Shown: one piece after another, positions 8,602 through 17,581 of the stretch
How positions within the stretch are numbered: position 1 is the first letter of the stretch
Layout of the letters: the number at the start of each line of letters is the position of its first letter
Assembly (NCBI RefSeq): GCF_030547685.1
Contig: NZ_JAUOQM010000047.1
Location: 1-64,000, forward strand
Direction: 5' to 3'
DNA: 64,000 nt
Origin: Gilvimarinus sp. 2_MG-2023
Lineage (GTDB): Bacteria; Pseudomonadota; Gammaproteobacteria; Pseudomonadales; Cellvibrionaceae
Position numbers and translations under genes: made by a program
Notes under the pieces: model-generated
Database searches by the model: none
What the model was told of the DNA's origin: nothing
What the model saw: only the letters and a program-made list of their open reading frames with translations

Positions 8602-8799
8602 TTAACGCAATACAGCCTGATCGCACAATTTACAGTCGAGCTGAGTGCCCAACATGGCCGCTCGCCCCATTTCGGTGGTCACCCAGTGCCGCACTACCCA
8701 GGGCGGTTTATGGCGCACATGCTGGTTGTGACCACAGGCCAGTTCTGCGACCCAGTGGTTTTCTTCGTCTTGGTGATAACCAACAATAGACTGGTGCAT
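8602..8799 (-). CDS. DUF3565 small protein
   Basis: The 65-residue protein matches the DUF3565 pattern: IVGYHQDEENHWVAELACGHNQHVRH, then PPWVVRHWVTTEMGR, and a C-terminal LDCKLCD. The conserved Cys/His residues (CGH-QHVRH and CxxC) suggest a zinc-binding or metal-bound fold. The family has no assigned function that I know of. A GGGAG lies well placed before the ATG. Its promoter region is shared with the divergent EamA transporter gene. Confidence 0.75.
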   Translation of the reverse strand: MHQSIVGYHQDEENHWVAELACGHNQHVRHKPPWVVRHWVTTEMGRAAMLGTQLDCKLCDQAVLR

Positions 8800-8847
8800 A
8801 GTGCTCCCGTGGTAAACTACCCGCTTTTATGCGCAGGCCTACCAAGT

Positions 8848-9723
8848 ATGATAATCCGTTTTCGACCATCGCCCATTGTGGTGCTGTGTATCGTCACTCT
8901 TATTTGGGCGTTTAGTTTTTCGCTAATTGGTGTCTATTTAAGCGGCCAGGTGGACAGTTACCTAGCGGTGTTTATTCGCGTGTTCTTGGCTTTTTTAGTG
9001 CTGCTACCATTTTTTAAGCCGCACCAACTTCCCGGCAAGCAACTTTTGGCATTGACCTTTATAGGTGCGGTACAGGTCGGCGTGACCTATCAGTTTCTCT
9101 ATCACGCTTTTTCCTACCTGAGCGTAGCCGAAGTGCTCTTGTTTACCATTTTCACCCCGCTTTGGATTACCTTAATCGATGAGGTTCTACTGGGCAAACG
9201 CCATTTGCCAATGCGCTGGTGGTTGGGCTCGGCTCTGGCAGTAATGGGTGCGCTTATTATTCGTTATCAAAATATCAGCGCCGATGCCATTACCGGATTT
9301 TGCCTGATTCAAGCGGCCAATTTATGTTTTGCATTGGGCCAGGTGGCCTACCGAAGGCTGCCCATTGCCGACGCCAAACTGCAAGTACAAACCTTCGCCT
9401 GTTTCTTTTTGGGCGCGACCTTGGTGTCGGGCTTGGGCAGTGTATTGTTTGCCGACTGGCAAAAAGTGCCCAATAACCTTACCGAATGGCTGGTATTGAT
9501 TTGGCTCGGTTTAGGCGCCTCGGGCTTTGGCTATTTGGCCTGGGCCATGGCCAGCAAACGTGTTAATACTGGTCAGCTGGCAAGTATGAACAACTTGCTA
9601 ATACCCGCCGGTATTTTGGTCAATATATTGTTTTGGCAACAGAGTGCCGACTGGCCGCGCTTACTAATAGGCGGCGCTGTGATTGCATTGGCCGTTTGGG
9701 TCTGCCGGCCGCAAACGGCCTAA
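8848..9723 (+). CDS. EamA-family (DMT) transporter
   Basis: This inner-membrane protein of 291 residues has about ten predicted transmembrane helices arranged as two EamA repeats, the 10-TMS drug/metabolite transporter layout. It resembles YigM/carboxylate-amine type members: an N-terminal LIWAFSFSLIGVYL, SVAEVLLFTIFTPLWITLIDE at the end of repeat one, and LGLGASGFGYLAWAMASKRV in repeat two. The substrate cannot be read from sequence. The ATG chosen removes a long upstream extension that merely reads through the divergent DUF3565 gene. Confidence 0.8.
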   Translation: MIIRFRPSPIVVLCIVTLIWAFSFSLIGVYLSGQVDSYLAVFIRVFLAFLVLLPFFKPHQLPGKQLLALTFIGAVQVGVTYQFLYHAFSYLSVAEVLLFTIFTPLWITLIDEVLLGKRHLPMRWWLGSALAVMGALIIRYQNISADAITGFCLIQAANLCFALGQVAYRRLPIADAKLQVQTFACFFLGATLVSGLGSVLFADWQKVPNNLTEWLVLIWLGLGASGFGYLAWAMASKRVNTGQLASMNNLLIPAGILVNILFWQQSADWPRLLIGGAVIALAVWVCRPQTA

Positions 9724-9741
9724 TAACATTCAGTCAATGCG

Positions 9742-10671
9742 TTAGCCGGGTTGCCGCACCGTTTGCAGGTGCCGACACATAAGTTCAGCGCCGTCGAGTA
9801 TGCGCAGAGTGTGGCGCTGAATAATATCGGGCGGCACAAAAAATAAGTGTTTATTTTGTACCGACTGCAACGTCGGGTAAAACCGCCACTCGTCCAACCA
9901 CTCGGGCCTTTCCTCGCCCATGCCACTGGCTACAATCGCTTGCGGATCGCGTGCAATCACCGACTCGATATTAATTTTGGGGGCAATAGAAACCGCATCG
10001 GCAAAAGCGTTGCGACCACCACACAAACGAATAACATCGCTGACTAGGTGTTCGCCATTAAGGGTTTGTAGTGGGTCGTTCCACACTTGGTACAACACGC
10101 TAACCGGCTCGGTGGCGCGGTAGTTTTGTTCAAGTTGCGCCAAACGTTCTTGCCATTGATCCACCGTCTTGTTGGCCTGCTCGCGAGTACCCAATAGCTC
10201 ACCTAAAACGCGTACCTCGCGGGCAATATCTTGCAAGCTGCGCAGCTCATCGACATACACGGTAACGCCCAAACGCTCTAACTGCGCCGCCACGGCCTCA
10301 CCATTACCCGACGCCCAGCTAATCACCAAATCCGGTTTTAACGCCAAAATCTGTTCGTAATTGACCACTTTGTAACTGCCCACCTGGAGCAACTCGCTTG
10401 CCTCGGCGGGATAATCACTGTGACTGACCGCCGCCACTAGCTTGTCACCGCCGCCGGCGGCGTAAACGTTTTCCACAATATGCGGCGCCAGAGCCACCAC
10501 GCGCTGCGCCGGGCGCTCGAGTGTCACCCATTGCCCGCGCGCATCTTGCACACTGATGCTGTTCTCTGTATTTTCCGGCGACGCCTCAGGGGTTTGGCCG
10601 AGGGCTTTAACAGGTAATAGCATGAGCACAAACCAAAGTGCACAGGTTTTTTTTGCGCTAATGTTTAGCAT
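9742..10671 (-). CDS. btuF: Cobalamin-binding protein BtuF
   Basis: This is a periplasmic substrate-binding protein of the BtuF/FepB class III type, 309 residues from the ATG with a GGAG ribosome site. A signal peptide (to VKALG) is followed by a typical two-lobed domain: QDARGQWVTLERPAQRVVALAPHIVENVYAAGGGDKLVA, the conserved VGSYKVVNYEQILALKPDLVI, and LYQVWNDPLQTL. Position at the end of a B12-riboswitch operon together with btuC and btuD points to vitamin B12 or cobinamide as ligand. It is the last gene of the run and is convergent with the EamA gene, with about 18 bp between them. Confidence 0.88.
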   Translation of the reverse strand: MLNISAKKTCALWFVLMLLPVKALGQTPEASPENTENSISVQDARGQWVTLERPAQRVVALAPHIVENVYAAGGGDKLVAAVSHSDYPAEASELLQVGSYKVVNYEQILALKPDLVISWASGNGEAVAAQLERLGVTVYVDELRSLQDIAREVRVLGELLGTREQANKTVDQWQERLAQLEQNYRATEPVSVLYQVWNDPLQTLNGEHLVSDVIRLCGGRNAFADAVSIAPKINIESVIARDPQAIVASGMGEERPEWLDEWRFYPTLQSVQNKHLFFVPPDIIQRHTLRILDGAELMCRHLQTVRQPG

Positions 10672-10744
10672 ATTATTTATCACTCTCCACTTTGTAATTC
10701 TGGCGGTTGCCAGCTCATTGTATTTTTGCAATTTGGTGTTTCGC

Positions 10745-11821
10745 TTAAATAAAACACTCTAAAGCCAACTGCAAGCGCGCACCGTCATCCGCGGGTAGGC
10801 CGAGCCGCAACCAGGCCGGCAGCGCATCGTCCGACTCATACCCCCAGCGAGTAAAGATCCCCGCCTTTGCCAGATGCTCGTACAATGCCCGCAAAATCAC
10901 TTTTGCCTGAGCATCCGTTGTGCATAAGGTGACAAACAGGCCGCCATTGTGCAACGTAATCGCACCGGGTAACGTCTGGCGCAGCAGTGTGTACAGTCTC
11001 TCACTGTTGTGTTTAATTCGCAGACGCTGAGCGTCTTGCCATTGGCTATCTTGCAGGGCTTGAGCGCCGGCCCAAAGCGCGGGCCCACTCACGGCCCAGG
11101 GGTCCAGTGCGCGCTGAATTTTCTCCGGCTGGGCACCGATTAAAAAACCGAGCCTGGCTCCGGCCAAGCCAAAAAATTTTCCCAGGGAGCGCAGTACCCA
11201 GACGTTAGTCTGCGAGGTAACAAACGGCACCATCGTGTGGAGGGTATCGCAGTCGGTAAAAGCTTCGTCCACCACCAGTGCACCGCTGAGCCACTCGGCC
11301 CAATTTTGCAATCGTTGCGCCGGAACTGATTCACCGCTGGGGTTGTTAGGGTTAATCACCACCACATGATTTACCTGACCGGTCAGTATCCAGTGTTCAC
11401 ACTCATCCAGGGTAGAGTACAGACGCACCTTGTGCCCCACCCGACACCACTGTATGTGGTGTTCTGAATAGCCGAGTGCAGGCACTGCCACCACGGCGGG
11501 TTGAAATAATTCAGGCAATTGAGCAATGGCCACCTGACTGCCGGGTAGCGGCGTTATAAATTGTGCCGCGATACCATAGTAACGCGCTGCTGCGGCCAAG
11601 AGGTCGCGATTATCCGTAGGCAAATGGTGCCAATACTGGGGCGGCAGTGCCGGCAAGGGATAGGGCCAGGGGCTGATACCGGTAGAAAGGTCCTGCCAAC
11701 CGTCGCGAGGCTGGCCGAAGCGGTTGGTGGCGTATGCCAAATCACCACCGTGGCGCGGTGTCTGAATGGCTTGCTTCGGCTCTAGGCTTGCATCTGTAGA
11801 GTCTTCGGCCTGAGTTCTCAT
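10745..11821 (-). CDS. cobD: Threonine-phosphate decarboxylase
   Basis: This PLP enzyme of the class I/II aminotransferase fold (358 residues) decarboxylates L-threonine-O-3-phosphate to (R)-1-amino-2-propanol phosphate, the linker of the cobalamin nucleotide loop. Motifs are HGGDLAYATNRFG near the N-terminus, NPNNPSG, VVDEAFTD with the PLP-pyridine Asp, and RSLGKFFGLAGARLGF holding the Schiff-base lysine. I use the ATG at 11821, which makes a 4-bp ATGA overlap with cbiB. The ATG 18 bp further upstream is an alternative. It partners CbiB, its immediate upstream neighbour. Confidence 0.92.
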   Translation of the reverse strand: MRTQAEDSTDASLEPKQAIQTPRHGGDLAYATNRFGQPRDGWQDLSTGISPWPYPLPALPPQYWHHLPTDNRDLLAAAARYYGIAAQFITPLPGSQVAIAQLPELFQPAVVAVPALGYSEHHIQWCRVGHKVRLYSTLDECEHWILTGQVNHVVVINPNNPSGESVPAQRLQNWAEWLSGALVVDEAFTDCDTLHTMVPFVTSQTNVWVLRSLGKFFGLAGARLGFLIGAQPEKIQRALDPWAVSGPALWAGAQALQDSQWQDAQRLRIKHNSERLYTLLRQTLPGAITLHNGGLFVTLCTTDAQAKVILRALYEHLAKAGIFTRWGYESDDALPAWLRLGLPADDGARLQLALECFI

Positions 11822-12822
11822 GAGCAACACCCGCGCCATAATAAGCTCGCCAACAATAACGCAAGCGCGCTGATAATAACCGCCCGGCGAGTTAATACGA
11901 TCGCCCTTGGCAGATCGTTAAGTGTGGCCGCGTTGCCCGGCGTTGCCGGTTTATTTTGCCACACGCCGTGATACGAAGCGCCGCCACCGAGCACAATACC
12001 TAAACTGCCCGCACCTGCGGCCAGCACCGGCCCGGCGTTAGGGCTCGACCAGTAGCAGGCACATTGACGCCACACAGCAAAGCCGCGCAAAGAAAGCGCG
12101 CCTACTATTAATGCTAAAGCACTTATGCGCGCGGGAATAAAATTCAAACCATCGTCAAAACGAGCAGCGGCCCAACCGAAGTGAACAAATCGGGAATTGC
12201 GATAACCCCACATGGCATCGAGCGTATTGCTCAAACGATATAAAACAATGCCCGGCACACCGGCCACGGCAAACCAAAATAAAGGCGCAATAACCGCATC
12301 GGAAGTATTTTCCAGCAGTGATTCTGTCGCTGCGCGCACGACGCCCTCTTCGCTGAGGGACTCGCAGTCGCGACTGACAATCAGGCCGGTGGCCTTCTGC
12401 GCTTGCGGCAATTGACCTCGCTCTAACGCAGTGACTATCGCCTGCACGTGCAACTCCAACGATTGCCAGCCCACCGCTAAGTACACCGCAACACTGCCGA
12501 TCAGACAGCGCCACAGCCAGTGTAAATCCAAGCCCCACCACAACCAACTGGCAAGCAATAACCACGGCACGGTGGCCAACAAAAACGCCAATAAACCAAG
12601 CGCTTTGACAGCGATAGTGGCGTTAAGTCTAGAACTGACTCTGGAATTAATCGGTTGATTGAGGCGGGTCTCCAACCACGTGGCAATACGGCCAAACCCC
12701 ACTAATGGATGACCATATTTAGGCTCGCCCAGTAAACGATCGAGCAGCAAACCGGCCAGTACACACAAACAGAGCAACAAGCCACCGTTCATTAGTTCAC
12801 TGATTGCGCGAAGGCTCGGCAT
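11818..12822 (-). CDS. cbiB: Adenosylcobinamide-phosphate synthase
   Basis: CbiB (also called CobD in aerobic nomenclature) joins aminopropanol phosphate to adenosylcobyric acid. It is an inner-membrane protein with several helices. The N-terminus LLLDRLLGEPKYGHPLVGFGRIA is the conserved family opening (LDxxxGDPxxxxHPVxxxG), and the RDCESLSEEGVVRAATESLLENTSDAVIAPLFW block is the family signature. The start at 12822 gives 334 residues and a TAATG overlap with cobS with a GGTGG upstream. The ATG at 12792 (324 residues) is the alternative. Longer readings only run through the cobS gene in another frame. Confidence 0.92.
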   Translation of the reverse strand: MPSLRAISELMNGGLLLCLCVLAGLLLDRLLGEPKYGHPLVGFGRIATWLETRLNQPINSRVSSRLNATIAVKALGLLAFLLATVPWLLLASWLWWGLDLHWLWRCLIGSVAVYLAVGWQSLELHVQAIVTALERGQLPQAQKATGLIVSRDCESLSEEGVVRAATESLLENTSDAVIAPLFWFAVAGVPGIVLYRLSNTLDAMWGYRNSRFVHFGWAAARFDDGLNFIPARISALALIVGALSLRGFAVWRQCACYWSSPNAGPVLAAGAGSLGIVLGGGASYHGVWQNKPATPGNAATLNDLPRAIVLTRRAVIISALALLLASLLWRGCCS

Positions 12823-13610
12823 TAAAAAATCGCCACCAGCAATATTAATAACAACAGTTCGCTTAACTCGACTAACGCGCCCAAACAATCTCCGGTGTAA
12901 CCGCCTATTTGGGTAAACCAAAAGCGCCACCAATAAATCAGTAGCGCCGCCAGCGCGCCGAGCAATACGAAACTGGTGAACACAGAAAAGCCCATCACCA
13001 TCGGCGCCAGATAACAAAGAGCCACCAACCACAAGATGCCAGTGCCGGGTTCGGTTGCAGGGCTGGATTGGTTTGAGTCCCGGGCGTAATCGGCCAGGGC
13101 CATAAAAGGTAAAATCGTCACTCGTGCCAGAAACGGCACCACCAGCAATAGGGCCAATGAAGTGCCCTGCTGCCATAAGCTGGCCAGGGCAACGACCTTG
13201 GTTAACAGTAGTAGCACTAACGCTACCAACGCCACCGCGCCGCAGGCTGGATCGTGCATCACTTGCAAAATACGCTCGCGCTTTTGGGTAGGGTCGATAA
13301 TTTTATGGCCGGCGTAGTAGGCGTCCATGCAATCGGCCAAGCCATCCAGATGCAGTGCGCCGGTCAACACAACCCATGCCGCAATGGTCAGCGCTGCGGC
13401 CAACCACACACCCAAACCCGCAATGGCATAGGCAAACAACACGAGAAGAACCCCTAAGAGCACACCTACCAGTGGGTAAAAATACACAGCACGCGCGATA
13501 ACTTGTGCATCGGGTTTTTGCAACCAACGGGCAACCGGCAAGCGCGTTAAAAAAACCACAGCATACAAAAATGCCTGCAACCAGGGGGCAAGCTTAGGCA
13601 CGATAGACAT
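12822..13610 (-). CDS. cobS: Adenosylcobinamide-GDP ribazoletransferase
   Basis: CobS is the membrane cobalamin synthase, condensing adenosylcobinamide-GDP with alpha-ribazole (phosphate). The 262-residue protein has six or more hydrophobic helices and the family signatures FLTRLPV near the N-terminus and GALHLDGLADCMDAYYAGH with DPTQKRERILQVMHDPACGAVA. The chosen ATG is preceded by AGGAAGAAAG. It overlaps the cobC stop by about 17 bp and shares a TAATG junction with cbiB. In the operon it follows cobT and cobC, so all nucleotide-loop steps lie together. Confidence 0.94.
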   Translation of the reverse strand: MSIVPKLAPWLQAFLYAVVFLTRLPVARWLQKPDAQVIARAVYFYPLVGVLLGVLLVLFAYAIAGLGVWLAAALTIAAWVVLTGALHLDGLADCMDAYYAGHKIIDPTQKRERILQVMHDPACGAVALVALVLLLLTKVVALASLWQQGTSLALLLVVPFLARVTILPFMALADYARDSNQSSPATEPGTGILWLVALCYLAPMVMGFSVFTSFVLLGALAALLIYWWRFWFTQIGGYTGDCLGALVELSELLLLILLVAIF

Positions 13611-14211
13611 AGCTTTCTTCCTCAGGGGCGATAATACGAACACTCTCGCGGTTAAATTCAGGCCCGTTCATACAGAGCGATGCACTAAAACCATAATCGA
13701 TATTAAGTTGCATCATGTCGGCAGGCGCTTCTCCGCGTGCGACATTCAGTAAACTTTTAATCACCCCGCCGTGGGTCACTATTAACACCTTATCACTCGC
13801 ACCATAGGTATCGCTGAGTCTGGCAATGGCCGTTAACACCCGCGCTTTAAATGCGCTGTAGGGCTCGCCGTTAGGCGGTGTTACTTGGTCAGGCGCACGC
13901 GACCAAGCCAGACACAAACTCTCTTGTTCGCGCCACACCTGCTCAACCGGTTGCCCCTCCCAATCGCCAAAATGTATTTCTCGCAATTGTTCATCCAACG
14001 TTAGCTCGCACCCATGTGCCTCTGCGACAGTGCGGGCGAAATTTTGGCAGCGAATCGATGGCGAGCTAATAATTGATTGCCAGGGCCCTTGCAGGCTCTG
14101 CAAGCCTGTGGACATTTGCTGCCAGCCCTGCTCGCTCAGCGGCACATCGATAGAGCCGCGGAAAATATGCCCACCGTTACAGGCACCGTGCCTTAAGAGG
14201 TCAATCTGCAC
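13594..14211 (-). CDS. cobC: Alpha-ribazole phosphatase (histidine phosphatase family)
   Basis: The product is a histidine phosphatase with the RHG catalytic motif (DLLRHGACNGG), the downstream SPSIRCQNFA, the LREIHFGDWEGQP block and the second catalytic His in VTHGGVIKSLL. In cobalamin context it dephosphorylates alpha-ribazole 5'-phosphate or adenosylcobalamin phosphate. I start at the GTG at 14211 (205 residues), which places the RHG motif close to the N-terminus as in the family and overlaps the cobT stop by 11 bp. Another GTG lies at 14220. A related phosphoglycerate mutase is excluded mainly by context. Confidence 0.85.
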   Translation of the reverse strand: MQIDLLRHGACNGGHIFRGSIDVPLSEQGWQQMSTGLQSLQGPWQSIISSPSIRCQNFARTVAEAHGCELTLDEQLREIHFGDWEGQPVEQVWREQESLCLAWSRAPDQVTPPNGEPYSAFKARVLTAIARLSDTYGASDKVLIVTHGGVIKSLLNVARGEAPADMMQLNIDYGFSASLCMNGPEFNRESVRIIAPEEESYVYRA

Positions 14212-15241
14212 CAGCAACACCCGCCTCGGCAAAAGTTGCCATAGAAGCGTGCAGCAACAATGCCTGGCGAATAACACCGGCGGCCAGTGCCGCGCCGCTA
14301 CCTTCACCCAAGCGCATATCGAGCGATAAAATCGGTGTCGCATCGAGTGTAGCCAATACGGTTTGATGGCCAGACTCGTTAGATAGATGTGAATACACCA
14401 GCCAAGGTTGAATACTGGGGTTAATATTCAGTGCCACAGCAGCGGCGGCGGTGGTAATAAACCCATCGACCAAGACAGGTACACCGATCTGTGCACAACG
14501 AATGTAGGCACCGACTAAGGCGGCGATTTCGAACCCGCCCAGAGCCCCGAGTAACGCTAACGGGTCGTTGCATTTGCCTGAGTGTAAGGCAAGAGCACGA
14601 TCGATAAGCTCGCATTTTTTCTGTAAGGCGGCATCGTCCACCCCGGTGCCGCGCCCGACAATCGATTCACTGGGCAATTCAAACAGCGCCGCCAATAACG
14701 CACTGGCCGCCGTGGTGTTGCCAATGCCCATTTCCCCACCAATAAAAAGATCGGCATCGCACACCACTTGCCCGCGACCGGCACTAAGCGCGGTGGCCAA
14801 TTGGCTATCGCTCATGGCGCAGGTTTGACTAAAATCTTGTGTGGCCGGTGCAATAGGCGTATTGACCAAACCGACTCGGTCGTTAATTTCGCGCACGCAA
14901 CCTAAGTTAACCACTTTAAAATCGGCCCCCAGCGATTGCGCCAACACGCAAATAGCCGCCCCACCCTGACAAAAATTTTCCACCATTTGCGCGGTAACCG
15001 ACTGTGGAAACGCCGATACTCCTTGCGCCGCCACACCGTGGTCGGCGGCAAATACGCGCAAGGTTATCTGCTCCATGCGGGCAATCGCTCGGCCCTGCAT
15101 ACCGGCAAAGCGCACCGCTAAAGATTCCAATTGCCCTAGGGAACCGGGCGGCTTGGTAAGGCAAGCCTGACGCTTCAGCGCCGCTTGGGTGCTTTGTGCA
15201 TCAATGGTTTGCGCGGCCTGATGGAGCCAATCGGTGTTCAT
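14201..15241 (-). CDS. cobT: Nicotinate-nucleotide-dimethylbenzimidazole phosphoribosyltransferase
   Basis: CobT (346 residues, standard length) activates the lower-ligand base by transferring phosphoribose from nicotinate mononucleotide to 5,6-dimethylbenzimidazole. Signatures are TKPPGSLGQLESLA near the N-terminus, FAADHGVAAQGVSAFPQSVTAQMV, GEMGIGNTTAASA, and LDMRLGEGSGAALA with the C-terminal catalytic Glu region. The ATG overlaps the cobU stop by 4 bp. Its presence implies the organism can attach or replace the lower ligand. No bluB for DMB synthesis is in the window. Confidence 0.96.
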   Translation of the reverse strand: MNTDWLHQAAQTIDAQSTQAALKRQACLTKPPGSLGQLESLAVRFAGMQGRAIARMEQITLRVFAADHGVAAQGVSAFPQSVTAQMVENFCQGGAAICVLAQSLGADFKVVNLGCVREINDRVGLVNTPIAPATQDFSQTCAMSDSQLATALSAGRGQVVCDADLFIGGEMGIGNTTAASALLAALFELPSESIVGRGTGVDDAALQKKCELIDRALALHSGKCNDPLALLGALGGFEIAALVGAYIRCAQIGVPVLVDGFITTAAAAVALNINPSIQPWLVYSHLSNESGHQTVLATLDATPILSLDMRLGEGSGAALAAGVIRQALLLHASMATFAEAGVAGAD

Positions 15242-15768
15242 AACTCACCCTTTAAACTTAATGGCAGACCCGCCACTACCAAAGTGACCTGTTGGCAGCG
15301 CTCGGCCAGAGCTTGGTGCAACCAGCCACTGGCATCGACAAAATCACGCGACAATTGCCCCAACGGTACAATGCCAGAGCCCACTTCGTTGCTAACAAAG
15401 GTCCAATTCGGACTGCGCCCTTGGGCAAGCTGCCTGTCGATTTCTTGCAAGAGTAAATCCCGCTCTTGTGGCCAACATCCAGCGTGTAAACAATTACTGA
15501 TCCAAAGGGTTAGGCAGTCCACCAGTACTTGATTATTGGTATCGCCGATGCCAGATAAAGTGGCCGCCAACGCCGTGGACACTTCCCGTGTGTGCCAACT
15601 CGGGCCACGATCTTGCTGATGCTGGGTAATACGCGCTTGCATTTCTTTGTCGCCAGCGGCGGCGGTGGCCACATAATAGAGATTTGAAGGCTCTTGCACC
15701 TGCGCCATTATCGATTGCTCGGCGAAGCGACTTTTACCGCTGCGCGCGCCACCTAAAATTAATCGCAT
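15238..15768 (-). CDS. cobU: Adenosylcobinamide kinase / guanylyltransferase
   Basis: CobU (176 residues) phosphorylates adenosylcobinamide and then transfers GMP to give adenosylcobinamide-GDP. The P-loop GGARSGKSRFAE begins at residue 6, followed by YVATAAAGDKEMQARI, the histidine-bearing HQQDRG-SWHTRE region (site of the guanylylated His) and VDCLTLWISN with VSNEVGSGIVP. It overlaps the btuD end by 10 bp and the cobT start by 4 bp. Combined with CbiB and BtuCDF it can handle both cobinamide salvage and late de novo steps. Confidence 0.96.
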   Translation of the reverse strand: MRLILGGARSGKSRFAEQSIMAQVQEPSNLYYVATAAAGDKEMQARITQHQQDRGPSWHTREVSTALAATLSGIGDTNNQVLVDCLTLWISNCLHAGCWPQERDLLLQEIDRQLAQGRSPNWTFVSNEVGSGIVPLGQLSRDFVDASGWLHQALAERCQQVTLVVAGLPLSLKGEL

Positions 15769-16565
15769 GGGGGCTCTTCTGACGCAGTCTTGCCCACCAC
15801 AATGGGAGCCCCGGTTTGCGGATGCGGCAGTATATACACCGGCATGGCAAACACCTCCTCCACCAAGGCTTGAGTTAACACCATTTGCGGGGCTCCGCAG
15901 GCGACATTGTGACCGTTATTCAGCACCAGAATACGATCGCTGTATGCTGCGGCGAGAGTAATGTCATGCACGGTCATCAGCACGCTAACCCCGGTAGCGG
16001 CAAAGCGGCGTATGGCAGCCATAAGCTGATGTTGATGGCCGAGGTCGAGACTGGTAACCGGCTCATCCAGTAAGAGCAAACGTTGGCCGGCGTCCTCTTC
16101 GCGCCATATTTGCGCCAGTACTCGCGCCAGATGCAGGCGCTGTTGTTCACCACCGGATAAGGTGGGGTACAAACGCTCGGCAAGATGAGTCACATCCATT
16201 GCCGCCATAGCAGCGTGACAAATTTCTAAGTCCAACACCGAACCGGTACTGTGAGGGCTGCGCGACATGGCGACAACCTCAAACCCGGTAAACGCAAACT
16301 CTAACGCATTATGTTGAGACAGTACCGCCATTTGACGTGCTCTCGTACGCGGAGCAATTTGCTGCAGCGGTGTTTGCTCCAGATAAACACTGCCACTCGT
16401 CGCCGCAATATCGCCGCTAATTGCACGCAAAAAAGTGGTTTTTCCCGCACCATTGGGGCCAATAATAGAGACGACCTCGCCTGCGGTTACGGTTAGACTT
16501 AAAGGCTGCAACAATGGCTTGTGGTTAATTTCCACACTGAGGTTTGTTATTCGAAGCAGGCTCAT
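15759..16565 (-). CDS. btuD: Cobalamin ABC importer ATPase
   Basis: This 268-residue ABC ATPase belongs to the BtuD/FepC/HmuV class. Walker A is GPNGAGKTT, the ABC signature is LSGGEQQR, Walker B is LLLLDEPV and the switch His is in MTVHD. It would power the permease encoded immediately upstream (4-bp ATGA overlap) and the binding protein BtuF at the operon end. By sequence alone it could be a hemin or ferric-siderophore ATPase. The riboswitch and surrounding cob genes make cobalamin the likely cargo. Confidence 0.88.
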   Translation of the reverse strand: MSLLRITNLSVEINHKPLLQPLSLTVTAGEVVSIIGPNGAGKTTFLRAISGDIAATSGSVYLEQTPLQQIAPRTRARQMAVLSQHNALEFAFTGFEVVAMSRSPHSTGSVLDLEICHAAMAAMDVTHLAERLYPTLSGGEQQRLHLARVLAQIWREEDAGQRLLLLDEPVTSLDLGHQHQLMAAIRRFAATGVSVLMTVHDITLAAAYSDRILVLNNGHNVACGAPQMVLTQALVEEVFAMPVYILPHPQTGAPIVVGKTASEEPPCD

Positions 16566-17581
16566 CGAATTAACTCCCGGTGGCGCAACAGTAAAAACAC
16601 AAAAAACGGTGCACCAATTAACGCCGTTACCAAGCCGACCGGCAACTCAGTTGGAGACAATACAACCCGAGCCAATGTATCGGCCAGCAGAAGTAAACTG
16701 GCCCCACCCAGTGCCGACATAGGCACCAGCGTACGGTGATCAGGCCCCACGCACAGACGTAACATATGCGGCACCACCAGCCCCACAAATCCAATACTAC
16801 CGGCCACGGCCACAGAGACGCCCACACCCAACGCAACCCAGACAATCAATTGGTTTTTTAAACGCCCGACATGAACGCCCAAGTGCCGCGCTTGCGACTC
16901 GCCCAGCAGTAATGTATTTAATGCGTGACTGGTACGCGACATAGCCACCAACATAAGCGCCAGAATAAACAGCATAACCAATGCGCGCGAGCCATTGGCG
17001 CCGTCCAGTCCGCCCATGCGCCACAAGCTCATGCGGCGCAAACTTTCGTTGTCCGCTAAATAATCCATTAACCCCGTCATGCTGGCTGCCAGTGCGCTCA
17101 CGGCAATACCCATTAATAACATGGTAGCGACCGAGGTCCCGTTCACCCCGGTGGCCACTCGATAGACCAACCACACCGATACCAAGCCTCCGACAAAAGC
17201 GCCCAGAGATACCAGTGACAGCCCACCGGCAATAGCACCGCCGCCCAAAATAATCGCCACACTAGCACCAACCGAGGCACCAGCGGTCACGCCAATGAGC
17301 GACGGGTCGGCCAATGGGTTGCGAAACATACCTTGTAAATAGGTGCCACACACGGCCAATACAGCCCCTACCGTGGCCGCTAAAATAGCGCGTGGTAAGC
17401 GGATATTCAGCACAATATCGCGGGCGAATCCGGTGCGATCCAGACCGAGAAGCGCGGAGGTAATATCGGTAACTGACAGTGCCACCGAGCCCAAGGCGAT
17501 AGCCGCTATAAAGCTGGTACCGAACAGCAGATTCAATACAATCCAGGTGATATGCCGGCGCCGTTTTCGAGGATCAGACAT
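16562..17581 (-). CDS. btuC: Cobalamin ABC importer permease, FecCD family
   Basis: The permease (339 residues, about ten helices) matches the FecCD/BtuC family: [41 protein letters not shown] is the conserved N-terminal block, and the [29 protein letters not shown] coupling region is intact. The ATG chosen has a GGGAG ribosome site and overlaps the cobQ stop by 8 bp. The longer reading adds 12 residues encoded within cobQ. It is coupled to btuD by a 4-bp overlap and assigned to cobalamin by operon context. Confidence 0.88.
   Translation of the reverse strand: MSDPRKRRRHITWIVLNLLFGTSFIAAIALGSVALSVTDITSALLGLDRTGFARDIVLNIRLPRAILAATVGAVLAVCGTYLQGMFRNPLADPSLIGVTAGASVGASVAIILGGGAIAGGLSLVSLGAFVGGLVSVWLVYRVATGVNGTSVATMLLMGIAVSALAASMTGLMDYLADNESLRRMSLWRMGGLDGANGSRALVMLFILALMLVAMSRTSHALNTLLLGESQARHLGVHVGRLKNQLIVWVALGVGVSVAVAGSIGFVGLVVPHMLRLCVGPDHRTLVPMSALGGASLLLLADTLARVVLSPTELPVGLVTALIGAPFFVFLLLRHRELIR

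Noticed and set aside
11818-13176. 452-residue reading frame as one protein
   Set aside because: Its first 118 residues only read cobS in another frame; the real gene is cbiB starting at 12822 or 12792.
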